A stretch of 64,000 nt of DNA from Pararhizobium sp. IMCC3301 (GTDB taxonomy: Bacteria > Pseudomonadota > Alphaproteobacteria > Rhizobiales > GCA-2746425): the NCBI RefSeq assembly GCF_030758315.1, contig NZ_CP132336.1, positions 3,873,001-3,937,000 of the forward strand. The letters run 5' to 3'. Below the pieces are notes generated by a model. The model saw nothing but the letters and a program-made list of their open reading frames with translations, had not been told where the DNA came from and did not search any database. Within the stretch, counting starts at the first letter, position 1. Every line of letters begins with the position of its first letter. Positions 8,945 through 16,709 of this stretch are shown here, in pieces. A program made the position numbers and the translations under genes.

Positions 8945-9640
8945 ATGGATGACGAAAGCCCCTCCGTGCCCCCGCGCACCAATTCCGCCGCTTCGGGCCG
9001 GGTGCGCGACCCCGAAGGCACCCGCGAGCGGATTCTGGATGCGGCGCGCGATGAGTTCTCGAGCGTGGGGCTGGGTGGCGGGCGTGTCAACATGATCGCC
9101 GAGCGCGCAGGGGTGAACAAGCAGCTACTATATTATTACTTCAAGAATAAGGACCGCTTATACGGTGCCGTGCTGGAACGCGCCTATCGCGACATCCGCA
9201 AGCGTGAAATGGCGCTTGACCTTGACGAGTTGTCACCGGTAGAGGCGTTGCGCAAATTCATCCACTTCAATTTCGATTACACCGTTGAAAACCGGTATTT
9301 TGTCCCTCTGCTGAACGACGAGAACCTGCACAAGGCGCGACACGCCAAGGCAAGCAAGGAAATCCCGGCCTTGCAGGACAGCATGAAGAGTACCCTGGGG
9401 CGGGTGATCAGGCGCGGGCTGGACGACGGCAGTTTCCGGCGTGACGCCGATCCGGTCGAACTTTACATCTCGATTGCCTCGCTGTGCTATTTCTTTCTGT
9501 CCAACCGCTACACCCTTTCGGTGATCTTTGAATCAGACCTGCTGGAAAGCGACAGGATCGCGGCCCGTCGCACCCATGTGAGCGAGATGATCCTGAGCTA
9601 CCTGCGTACGGCGCCAGACCTTTCACCGCTGCAAGATTAA
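8945..9640 (+). CDS. TetR-family transcriptional regulator
   Basis: This 231-residue regulator has an N-terminal TetR helix-turn-helix: GTRERILDAARDEFSSVGLG, then NMIAERAGVNKQLLYYYFKNKDRL. The C-terminal ligand domain matches TetR_C_33-like proteins (FIHFNFDYTVENRYFVPLLNDEN). The start is placed at the ATG giving MDDESPSV, ten bases after the PHP gene stop; the reading frame is open further upstream, but that would overlap the PHP gene. Its likely targets are the palindromes at 7397-7412 and 9678-9693. The effector is probably the substrate imported by the TctCBA system that follows, by analogy with linked regulators. Confidence 0.88.
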   Translation: MDDESPSVPPRTNSAASGRVRDPEGTRERILDAARDEFSSVGLGGGRVNMIAERAGVNKQLLYYYFKNKDRLYGAVLERAYRDIRKREMALDLDELSPVEALRKFIHFNFDYTVENRYFVPLLNDENLHKARHAKASKEIPALQDSMKSTLGRVIRRGLDDGSFRRDADPVELYISIASLCYFFLSNRYTLSVIFESDLLESDRIAARRTHVSEMILSYLRTAPDLSPLQD

Positions 9641-9642
9641 GC

Positions 9643-9693
9643 TTGACACAAACCGGGGGCGCGAGCGTAAACTGGTCTCAACCAAACGGTTGA
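9643..9693 (+). promoter_or_regulatory. tctC promoter with overlapping TetR site 2
   Basis: A -35 box TTGACA (9643-9648) is followed after 17 bases by CGTAAA, a plausible -10 box. Immediately downstream, 9678-9693 reads TCAACCAAACGGTTGA, a palindrome with 6-base arms that shares TCAACCA and GGTTGA with the site at 7397-7412. An operator just downstream of the -10 box fits simple repression of the tctCBA genes. Confidence 0.65.
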
Positions 9694-9793
9694 AAGTGGT
9701 CTGACTCCAGGCCGTGCGCCACACGCCGCGCACTTTTGATCGGTGTCCGGCGCAGAACTACACCGCAGAGATTCACCAATGGGAGAAACCAGC

Positions 9794-10744
9794 ATGAAAC
9801 CGACCACGATGTTCACAAGCGCAATCGCTGCGCTGACAATGGCGACCGGGCTTGCCGGGGCGGCAGCCGCCCAGACTTATCCGGAAAAGCCAATCTCGAT
9901 GATCGTCACATGGAATCCAGGGGGTAGCACAGACGTGCTTGCGCGTCTGCTGGCCGAGCCGTTAAGCAAGGAGCTTGGCACGCCGGTCGCGGTGACAAAC
10001 ATGGCAGGTGGCGGTGGGTCGCTGGGCACACAAGCCGCACTGGATGCGCCCAAGGACGGCTATACGATCCTTGCCACGACCTCAGGCAACCATGTTCTGA
10101 CGCCTCTGAAGAACGATGTCGGCTATCGCTATGACGATTTCGAACCAATCGGTCAGCTTGTGGCTGCGTCTATTATTCTTACGGTGCGCGAAGATTCGCC
10201 CTGGCAGATGCTGGACGACTTCGTTGAGGCTGCAAAAGCCGAGCCGGGTAAATACCTGTTCGGTGCAGTGCCGGATGTGGCACCGCATTTGACGCTACTC
10301 GCTCTGACCGACACCGCAGGGATTGACGTGGTTCATTTACCCCAACAGGGCGGCGCGCCGGGCGCGACAGCGCTTCTTGCTGGCGATATCGACCTGCTTC
10401 CCGCCAATGCAGCTACGGTGGCATCCAGCATCAAGGCCGGAAAGATGCGCGGGCTCGCCGTGTTCAGTGCCGAGCGGGACAAAGCATTCCCCGACATCCC
10501 GACCGCCAAGGAACAAGGGTACGAGGTTTATGGCAGCCCCTTCGTTGGCCTGGCCGTCGCCAAGGGTGTGCCGGATGATGTACTTAAAACCCTGAGAGCG
10601 GCCTTCGACGCCGTTGCACAGGATCCGGAATTCCAAGCGCGTGCGCTCAAGTCGGCATCCGAACTGACCTATTTGCCAGCAGCTGAATTCGGCAAAGTCT
10701 GGGAACGCGACTGGAACACCTACGCGCCAATGCTGCAAAAGTGA
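9794..10744 (+). CDS. TTT-system periplasmic substrate-binding protein (TctC family)
   Basis: This 316-residue extracytoplasmic receptor of a tripartite tricarboxylate transporter begins with a signal peptide (ITAL-type hydrophobic core followed by AGAAAAQTYPEKP). Family motifs follow: ISMIVTWNPGGSTDVLARLL, VTNMAGGGGSLGTQAAL and DGYTIL. It should bind a carboxylate in the periplasm and deliver it to TctA/TctB. The start is the ATG after a GGGAGA ribosome site; the upstream in-frame extension would destroy the signal peptide. The stop overlaps the start of tctB by one base. Control is probably by the TetR site just upstream. Confidence 0.9.
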   Translation: MKPTTMFTSAIAALTMATGLAGAAAAQTYPEKPISMIVTWNPGGSTDVLARLLAEPLSKELGTPVAVTNMAGGGGSLGTQAALDAPKDGYTILATTSGNHVLTPLKNDVGYRYDDFEPIGQLVAASIILTVREDSPWQMLDDFVEAAKAEPGKYLFGAVPDVAPHLTLLALTDTAGIDVVHLPQQGGAPGATALLAGDIDLLPANAATVASSIKAGKMRGLAVFSAERDKAFPDIPTAKEQGYEVYGSPFVGLAVAKGVPDDVLKTLRAAFDAVAQDPEFQARALKSASELTYLPAAEFGKVWERDWNTYAPMLQK

Positions 10745-11244
10745 TGGCCGGACCGCACAGCAGAAGACAGCTCGACCCGGACGCGTGGGCGGCGCTGGTT
10801 CTTCTTGGCCTCTGTGCGGTCTTCCTCACCAACCTCCTGAGCAGCGACGCTACGGGAGCCTATGTGACCTCGACAACGATGCCCATCGCAGTTGTCGTCG
10901 TGATGGCGGGGCTGGCGGTGTTGCTGCTGGGCGGGTCAGTCCTGCGTATGGTCCGAACTGCGCCACAGCAAGAGGCCGCTTCAACAACGCTTGCCGCGCC
11001 CGCGCCGGGTCTCGACTGGCGCGTGCCGATGATGGTGGCCTGGCTGGTAGTTTACATAGCCGCACTGCCATGGCTCGGCTATCTGGTAGCCAGCGGGGCG
11101 TTCCTGATTGGTGCAGGTCTGCTTTACGGCAACCGTCGCTGGTGGGTGCTGATCGGCTCGGCAGTCGTGTTGCCCGGCCTGTTGCTACTGTTCTTTGAAA
11201 AGGTAATGATCGTGCTTCTGCCTGCTGCCAGACTCTGGAACTGA
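10744..11244 (+). CDS. TTT-system small membrane subunit (TctB family)
   Basis: This 166-residue protein has about four hydrophobic segments (AALVLLGLCAVFLTNLL, IAVVVVMAGLAVLLLGG, MMVAWLVVYIAALPWLGYLV, and a C-terminal WVLIGSAVVLPGLLLLFF), the usual TctB topology. TctB assists the large TctA channel in the inner membrane. The ATG overlaps the tctC stop (TGATG), and a GTG one codon earlier is also possible. It lies between tctC and tctA in the standard C-B-A order. Sequence conservation within TctB is low, so the call rests on topology and context. Confidence 0.85.
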   Translation: MAGPHSRRQLDPDAWAALVLLGLCAVFLTNLLSSDATGAYVTSTTMPIAVVVVMAGLAVLLLGGSVLRMVRTAPQQEAASTTLAAPAPGLDWRVPMMVAWLVVYIAALPWLGYLVASGAFLIGAGLLYGNRRWWVLIGSAVVLPGLLLLFFEKVMIVLLPAARLWN

Positions 11245-11250
11245 CGCGCC

Positions 11251-12771
11251 ATGGATTTCCTGCTTCAGGGGATTCCCGAGGTTGCGTCGATTCAGGTATT
11301 CCTGATGCTGTCGCTGGGACTGGTGGTCGGGATTGTTATCGGTTCGATCCCCGGTCTGAACGTGCCGCTGGCGGTGGCCATTGCCCTGCCGATCACATTC
11401 AACGTCGAACCCATTGCCGGTCTGGCGATGCTGGTCGGGATCTACAAGGGCGGCACCTATGGCGGGTCGCTGACCGCCGTGCTGATCAATGTGCCCGGTA
11501 CGCCCGCAGCGGCGGCGACCGCCATTGATGGAAACGAACTGACACGGCAGGGCAAGGCGGGCAAGGCGCTGAAGATGTCGCTCTACGCCTCTGTGATTGC
11601 GGAGTTCGTCAGCGATATCGCCCTTATTGCCTTTGCTGTGCCCATGGCAGTCTTCGCCTTGCGCATCGGCCCGCCTGAAAGCTTTTCGCTGGGCATCTTC
11701 GCACTGACGCTGGTCGGTGTTTTGTCCCAAGGCAACATGGTCAAGGGCCTGATCGCGGCGGCCATGGGGTTGTTCCTGTCCACCTTCGGCGTTGATCCAC
11801 TCAGCGGTGAATTCCGGCTGACCTTCGGCTTCCGCCAGCTTTCCGGAGGTTGGTCGTTCATCGCGTTGGTCATTGGCGTGTTCGCCATCGCCGAGGCGCT
11901 GAGCATTTTGGAAACGAGCCTGGCGCGCCGTGAGCGCAAGGGCGCACTGAAACTGAGCGATCCCGACCACTGTCTGGATCGCGACGACTGGCGCCGCTCA
12001 CTTCCGGTGATCGGGCGCTCGTCGCTGATCGGGGTGTTTATCGGGGCAGTTCCTGGACTGGGATCAGCGGTCTCCGCCTATCTGAACTATGGGCTGAGCC
12101 GCAGCCTGTCGCGCGAACCTGAACGCTTCGGCAAAGGCGCAATCGAAGGTGTCGCGGCGGCAGAGGCAGGCAACAATGCTGTGACAAGTTCGACCTTCGT
12201 GCCACTGCTGACGCTGGGCATTCCGGGCGACGTCATCACAGCGATCATGCTGGGTGCCTTTATCGCTCACGGGCTTATACCCGGTCCCGCATTGTTCGAA
12301 CAGCAGGGGCCATTCGTCGCCGGGTTCTTCCTGATGATCGTAGCGGCCTCGGCCTTGCATCTGGTGATCGGGCGCCTTGGCATGTACGCATTCATACAAA
12401 CAGCACGGGTCTCGAACCCAGTGCTGTTTCCGGCCGTTCTGGTGCTGGGCGTGACCGGTATCTTTGTCTCCACAAGCAGTTATTTCGACGTCTATGTCAT
12501 GGTCGGTTTCGGCGTCATGGGCTATCTGATGAACCGGTTGGGCTTTCCCATCGCGCCGCTTCTGATCGGCTTCATCCTTGGCCCGCTGATCGAGGTTGGG
12601 CTGCGTCAGGCGGCGATCATGGGGCGTGGCGATTTGACGATTTTCCTGACCCGGCCCATTTCCGCGATGTTCCTGGCCTGCGCGGTGCTGACCATCGTGG
12701 TGGTCGGATGGCGCGAATATGCGGACAGGCGAAAACGGATGGAACGGCAGAAAGAGGAACCGCTGACATGA
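11251..12771 (+). CDS. TTT-system large membrane subunit (TctA family)
   Basis: This 506-residue multi-spanning inner-membrane protein has the TctA hallmarks: GSIPGLNVPLAVAIALP near residue 30, YKGGTYGGSLTAVLINVPGTP around residues 67-87, and EAGNNAVTSSTFVPLLTLGIPG around residue 305. It forms the translocation path, driven by the ion gradient, for the substrate captured by the TctC protein encoded upstream. It begins six bases after tctB and overlaps the following enolase-superfamily gene by four bases (ATGA), so transporter and enzyme are translationally coupled. Confidence 0.93.
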   Translation: MDFLLQGIPEVASIQVFLMLSLGLVVGIVIGSIPGLNVPLAVAIALPITFNVEPIAGLAMLVGIYKGGTYGGSLTAVLINVPGTPAAAATAIDGNELTRQGKAGKALKMSLYASVIAEFVSDIALIAFAVPMAVFALRIGPPESFSLGIFALTLVGVLSQGNMVKGLIAAAMGLFLSTFGVDPLSGEFRLTFGFRQLSGGWSFIALVIGVFAIAEALSILETSLARRERKGALKLSDPDHCLDRDDWRRSLPVIGRSSLIGVFIGAVPGLGSAVSAYLNYGLSRSLSREPERFGKGAIEGVAAAEAGNNAVTSSTFVPLLTLGIPGDVITAIMLGAFIAHGLIPGPALFEQQGPFVAGFFLMIVAASALHLVIGRLGMYAFIQTARVSNPVLFPAVLVLGVTGIFVSTSSYFDVYVMVGFGVMGYLMNRLGFPIAPLLIGFILGPLIEVGLRQAAIMGRGDLTIFLTRPISAMFLACAVLTIVVVGWREYADRRKRMERQKEEPLT

Positions 12772-13901
12772 AGATTGAACGAATTGAGGTGCTGCCGGTG
12801 CGTCTGCCGCTGAAAGGCGTGCTGAAACTGGCGCGGGGAGTGTCACGCTCGCTCGATGAGGGCAAGCAGATTGCGCTGGTGAAGATGACCGGCGACGACG
12901 GAACCGTGGGTTGGGGAGAGGCGGGACCGAGCAGGCGCTGGTCGGCCGAAACCATCCATTCGGTCACCACAACGATCCGGCACGTTCTGGCACCGGTCTT
13001 GATCAGGCGCGACGCCTTTGACATTGCCGGGCTGCATGCCGCGATGGACATGGAGCTAGCCCCCGGGTTCGATCCCGGCCAACCGATTGCGAAGGGCGCG
13101 CTGGACATGGCCGCACATGATCTGATTTGCAAGGCGCTGGGGATCAACCTTCAGACATGGCTGGGTGCCAAGCGGGCGGACCGGGTTGAGCTGGCCTATC
13201 TCGTCTCGCAACCAGGACCAGAGGAAACCGCCAAGGCAGTTGAAGCCGCACTGGCCGAGGGCTTCCGCGCCTTCAAGGTCAAGGTCGGCAACAGCCCAGC
13301 TTTTGATGCCGAAATTGTGCGTACGGTCCATCAGATGGCCCCCGATGCGGTGGTCTGGGTCGATGCCAATCAAGGCTACGATCTGGACAATGCCTTGCGC
13401 GCGGCAAAGCTGTTTGAGGCGGAAGGGGTCGAACTTTTCGAACAGCCGATCCCGATGGCGGATATTTACGGATTGAAAAAACTGCTCTCCGCCACGACCA
13501 TGAACATCGCGCTGGACGAATCCGCCATGGGACTGCCGCTGATCATCGACTTGCTGCGGCGCGATGCTGTCGAGGGACTGGTCTGCAAGGTACAGAAAGT
13601 GGGCGGCATCCACTATGCCAGGCAACTCTGCGATCTGGCGCGGAATGCTGGAATGAAGCTGATCGGTTCGGGGCTCATGGACGCGCCCATCGGGTTTGCC
13701 GCCTCGGTCCATGTCTTTGCCGCCTATGGCATCGACTATCCCGTCGATCTGAACGGGCCGCAGCATCTGGCCGGAGATTACCTGCGCACACCGCTGCCGC
13801 GCGAAGGTCAGGCGGCGCTGGTGCCGCAGACCCCGGGCCTCGGCTGCGACATCGACGAGGACCGCGTGCGTGGCGAGTTGGCGCTGGAGCTGGCGATATA
13901 G
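12768..13901 (+). CDS. Mandelate racemase/muconate lactonizing enzyme family protein
   Basis: This 377-residue enolase-superfamily enzyme abstracts a proton alpha to a carboxylate, for racemisation, dehydration or cycloisomerisation. The capping domain is roughly residues 1-120 and the barrel follows. Visible active-site residues are the KxK pair in FKVKVG (Lys170, Lys172), metal ligands Asp199 (WVDANQGY), Glu225 (LFEQP) and Asp250 (LDES), and the second base Lys in CKVQKVGG (Lys274 or Lys277). The dual-Lys pattern is that of the MLE subgroup. ATGA overlap with tctA indicates it acts on the imported acid. Exact substrate is unknown. Confidence 0.88.
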   Translation: MKIERIEVLPVRLPLKGVLKLARGVSRSLDEGKQIALVKMTGDDGTVGWGEAGPSRRWSAETIHSVTTTIRHVLAPVLIRRDAFDIAGLHAAMDMELAPGFDPGQPIAKGALDMAAHDLICKALGINLQTWLGAKRADRVELAYLVSQPGPEETAKAVEAALAEGFRAFKVKVGNSPAFDAEIVRTVHQMAPDAVVWVDANQGYDLDNALRAAKLFEAEGVELFEQPIPMADIYGLKKLLSATTMNIALDESAMGLPLIIDLLRRDAVEGLVCKVQKVGGIHYARQLCDLARNAGMKLIGSGLMDAPIGFAASVHVFAAYGIDYPVDLNGPQHLAGDYLRTPLPREGQAALVPQTPGLGCDIDEDRVRGELALELAI

Positions 13902-14030
13902 CTCGCTTCACGGTTAAATTGAACCATTTCCTAAGTGGCATCGGAGACGCTTGAGGTCACGTGTGAGATCTCGAGCTAGCGTCAGCTCTCTTTAAGCTTT
14001 CCTTTTAGCGCGTGTCGGGTTGAGGCGACA

Positions 14031-14345
14031 TCAGACCCCCACATCATCTGTCTGGCGGGCGCGAAGGCTGACCAAATTGTGGGTGTGAACCCAGTCGCCA
14101 GCCAGGATTGCCTGCGTTGCATTGCCAATGACAATTCCGTTTCGCACCACTGGCTCACCCGGTTGTGTTGGTCTGAGCGACAATTTGTGATAGCAGGGGA
14201 TATCTTCGCCAGCGGTCACCGACAAAGCTGACCCGGGGCCGGTGATTGTCACCTTTACGCCTGTGCGGATGGATTGAACAACGACAGCAACCGTGTCGTC
14301 TGGGTGCAGCCTGACAGCCAGATAGGTCGGTTCATTTGTCGTCAC
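14031..14345 (-). CDS. UxaA-family lyase, small SAF-domain subunit
   Basis: This 104-residue protein is the SAF domain that forms the N-terminal part of altronate/galactarate dehydratases. Motifs are LHPDDTVAV and IPCYHKLSLRP, then GEPVVRNGIVIGNATQAI and GDWVHTHNL. It should pair with the large subunit at 14342-15514 to make a split lyase; SuyA of (2R)-sulfolactate sulfo-lyase has the same size class. Here the small gene follows the large one, with a four-base overlap, the reverse of the usual small-then-large order. Bases 13902-14030 hold no gene. Confidence 0.85.
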   Translation of the reverse strand: MTTNEPTYLAVRLHPDDTVAVVVQSIRTGVKVTITGPGSALSVTAGEDIPCYHKLSLRPTQPGEPVVRNGIVIGNATQAILAGDWVHTHNLVSLRARQTDDVGV

Positions 14346-15514
14346 AGAGTTTCTCCAAACCTGGCGATGACCTCGTCGTCTTCGCCGAGAATCTCACCAA
14401 AGGTCAGGGCACCTGAAGCGATTTCCATGATCCGCGCGGCAAGCGCGTCGGCGGCGGCGGTCATAGTATCGGGGCGGGCCAACACGTCAGCACAAGTGAA
14501 ATCGAACTGTTCCGGCAGACGCGCAACGCTTTCGGCGTTCGCGGTAATCTTGAGCGTTGGTGCAAGGCGGTTGACGAAGGAATTGCCTGCACCGGTGGTG
14601 AACAACGAAATCTGCGCCCCGGCGGCGACAAGCCCTGTCAGGGATTCCGGTGTGTAGGACGGGCCGTCCATGGCGGCGAGCCCGGGTCCTTGCAGCCGTT
14701 CGCCATAGTCGAGAAACGTTGTGATCGGCGCTCTGCCGGTCTTGGCAACACTCCCGATGGCCTTGTCCTCTATTGTGCTGAGGCCAGACGCTATATTGGC
14801 CGCATTGGGATTGTTGCCAACAAGGTCCATACCGCTTTCCCTGGCCAATCGTTCCCGTCGCGCCACTGCCTGTTGCACCTGCTCGGCAATTTGCGACTTC
14901 GCGGCCCGCTCGATCAGAAATTGCTCACACCCCAGCCATTCCGTTGTCTCACCAAATACACCAGCGCCCCCATCGGCAATAAGCCTGTCCGTCACCAGTC
15001 CCACCAAAGGGTTTGCCACCAGACCTGAAGTCGGGTCGGACATTCCGCATTCCAGCGCTATCATCAGTTCACTCCAGGGGAAGTCTTCGCGTTGCTGGCG
15101 GGATATCTGTGAAATCAGCTGCGCGCCTTGCCGCACGGCGGCAGACCGGAACGCCAATGCATCGCGCTGCGTGTCATCAAGTGTGACGGCTTTAATCGGG
15201 CGATCATCATCGGCCAGCATTTGCAACAGGTCTTCTGCGACCTGACGATGCGCACTGAGAATGAGCACCGCACCGGCATTCGGGTGTCGTGAAATACTCT
15301 CAATGGTCTTTGATACGGGTGTCTCTCCGCGACCGTTGATCGCCTTGCCATGGTCCATTGACACCAGCTGGCTGCCAGTCAGATCGCGTGCCACGTGTCG
15401 TGCAGACGGCGCTGTCAAACCAGTGAGGTTGAGGATCAGCAGAAAATTGCGAACGCCCGGCCGCCCTTGAGCGCGGCGAAATCCATGAAATATCGGGGTC
15501 CAAGCTTGTGTCAC
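14342..15514 (-). CDS. UxaA-family lyase, large subunit (altronate dehydratase/SuyB-like)
   Basis: This 390-residue catalytic subunit belongs to the altronate/galactarate dehydratase and sulfolactate sulfo-lyase family. Conserved blocks are GRPGVRNFLLIL near residue 17, ALECGMSDPTSGLVANP around residues 150-166, GVFGETTEWLG, ANIASGLSTIEDKAIG and APTLKITANAESVA. It should eliminate water (or sulfite) from a hydroxy acid using a metal centre. A lone large subunit with a separate SAF subunit resembles SuyAB, but sequence alone does not separate sulfo-lyase from sugar-acid dehydratase. It is divergent from the GntR gene, with an operator-like sequence between them (15530-15551). Confidence 0.85.
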   Translation of the reverse strand: MTQAWTPIFHGFRRAQGRPGVRNFLLILNLTGLTAPSARHVARDLTGSQLVSMDHGKAINGRGETPVSKTIESISRHPNAGAVLILSAHRQVAEDLLQMLADDDRPIKAVTLDDTQRDALAFRSAAVRQGAQLISQISRQQREDFPWSELMIALECGMSDPTSGLVANPLVGLVTDRLIADGGAGVFGETTEWLGCEQFLIERAAKSQIAEQVQQAVARRERLARESGMDLVGNNPNAANIASGLSTIEDKAIGSVAKTGRAPITTFLDYGERLQGPGLAAMDGPSYTPESLTGLVAAGAQISLFTTGAGNSFVNRLAPTLKITANAESVARLPEQFDFTCADVLARPDTMTAAADALAARIMEIASGALTFGEILGEDDEVIARFGETL

Positions 15515-15529
15515 TGAAACTTCCTAGAT

Positions 15530-15551
15530 TAAGTACTTGAATGAGATATTA
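15530..15551. promoter_or_regulatory. Probable GntR operator 1
   Basis: This 22-base sequence in the lyase/gntR intergenic region matches 15 of 22 positions of the better palindrome at 19320-19341, including the shared half-site TGAGATAT. It lies 15 bases upstream of the lyase start. Both sites flank genes of module B, so the FCD-type GntR protein is the likely ligand. Confidence 0.5.
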
Positions 15552-15610
15552 GAAACATCAGATGGCTGGCTCCGTGATCTGCCGCTTTTTGAAACATTGA
15601 TGGACTCCCG

Positions 15611-16285
15611 ATGACCGATGCCGCCACGCCCAAAGTGACTACTTTGCGCAACCTGGCCCACAACCGGTTCATGGACAGTTTGAAACAAGGTGCGCTTCGG
15701 CCAGCTCAGTTGGTCTCCCAGCGGGAGCTGTGTGCGATGCTTGATGTGCCGATGGGGCCGATGCGCGAGGCGCTCAAGAGGCTCGAAGGCGATGGCATCG
15801 TCACACTGATTCCGCAGCGCGGGGTCCAGATCCTCCATATCGACGAGAAAACCATCAACGACGCCTTTCAGATGCGTTTGATGGTTGAGATCGACGCTGT
15901 CCGTGCCTTTACCGCCGGCGGCGACAAGGCAGTCGCTGCTGACTTGCGCAGGCGGACCGAAGCGGCCAACCAGAGCGACACCGCACATAGCCCGCTTGAT
16001 CTGAGCGAAATCAATGCCCGAACTGCACTCGACCACGAAATGCACCGGTTGTTTGTTTCGGCGCTGGTGAACGATTTTGCAGACGATTTGTTCGAAAAAG
16101 TGCTTGACCGGCTGCAACTGTCGCGGCTGGTATTTCGCCTGCGCAACTATACCGACAGGCGCGCGATCAAAGAGCACCTTGATATTCTCGATCACGTAAT
16201 TGCAGGCGATGTGGAAGGCGCGGCCGAGGCTATGGAGGTCCACTTGAAAGCATCCTGGAACCGGGCGTTGGGGCTTGCAGACTGA
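15611..16285 (+). CDS. GntR-family regulator (FCD group)
   Basis: This 224-residue regulator has an N-terminal winged helix (LVSQRELCAMLDVPMGPMRE, then ALKRLEGDGIVTLIPQRGV) and a C-terminal all-helical FCD ligand domain (DAFQMRLMVEIDAVRAF, LDHEMHRLFVSALVN, IKEHLDILDHVIAGD). FCD regulators bind metal and a small organic acid. It is transcribed away from the lyase pair and converges on the second TTT operon, ending three bases from the tctB stop at 16288. The paired operator-like sequences before the lyase and before the TTT operon suggest it represses both until the imported acid appears. Confidence 0.9.
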   Translation: MTDAATPKVTTLRNLAHNRFMDSLKQGALRPAQLVSQRELCAMLDVPMGPMREALKRLEGDGIVTLIPQRGVQILHIDEKTINDAFQMRLMVEIDAVRAFTAGGDKAVAADLRRRTEAANQSDTAHSPLDLSEINARTALDHEMHRLFVSALVNDFADDLFEKVLDRLQLSRLVFRLRNYTDRRAIKEHLDILDHVIAGDVEGAAEAMEVHLKASWNRALGLAD

Positions 16286-16287
16286 CA

Positions 16288-16707
16288 TCAGCGCAGATTG
16301 ACCCCCAACCAATAGGAAAAGCACAACCAGGTAAAGCCAGTGGTCGCAAGAGTGACACACGCGGCAGTGATCACACCCTTCAGTGTACTTTCCGGCATCA
16401 GAAAAACATAGCCGAAAAACAGAAACACCACCGTTGCAGCCAGATAGTTGACCGACATCATCAAACCATAAGCAATCAGGCCAGCGGCTGCGAGCACAAT
16501 GGTTTTCATGCGGTTTTGCGGAATGCCTGAATCGGTCAGCGGTTGAACAACTGAACGCCCCAGAGCGAATGCAGCCAGTATGCCCGTGAGACCGCTTACA
16601 AACAGCGGAAAGGTCCGCGCCGGGGGTTTGATGCCGATGGATTGCACAACCAGAACGCCGCAGAATGCAATGACGATCGCCAGGATGATCTTCTCAAAAA
16701 CCGCCAT
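16288..16707 (-). CDS. TTT-system small membrane subunit (TctB family), second system
   Basis: This 139-residue protein has four hydrophobic segments (IILAIVIAFCGVLVVQSI, FPLFVSGLTGILAAFALG, TIVLAAAGLIAYGLMM, and a C-terminal VITAACVTLATTGFTW) typical of TctB. The start was set at the ATG giving MAVFEKI, two bases after the tctA stop; the longer reading frame would run back into tctA. It is the last gene of the operon tctC-tctA-tctB, a different order from the other two systems (C-B-A). It converges tail-to-tail with the GntR gene. Confidence 0.82.
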   Translation of the reverse strand: MAVFEKIILAIVIAFCGVLVVQSIGIKPPARTFPLFVSGLTGILAAFALGRSVVQPLTDSGIPQNRMKTIVLAAAGLIAYGLMMSVNYLAATVVFLFFGYVFLMPESTLKGVITAACVTLATTGFTWLCFSYWLGVNLR

Positions 16708-16709
16708 CT

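Noticed and set aside
9743-9793. Upstream extension of the first tctC reading frame
   Set aside because: The longer start would bury the signal peptide; the ATG at 9794 has a GGGAGA site and gives a normal leader.
15524-16360. A 278-codon minus-strand frame over the GntR gene
   Set aside because: The plus strand encodes a full FCD-GntR regulator with all expected domains; the antisense product matches nothing.
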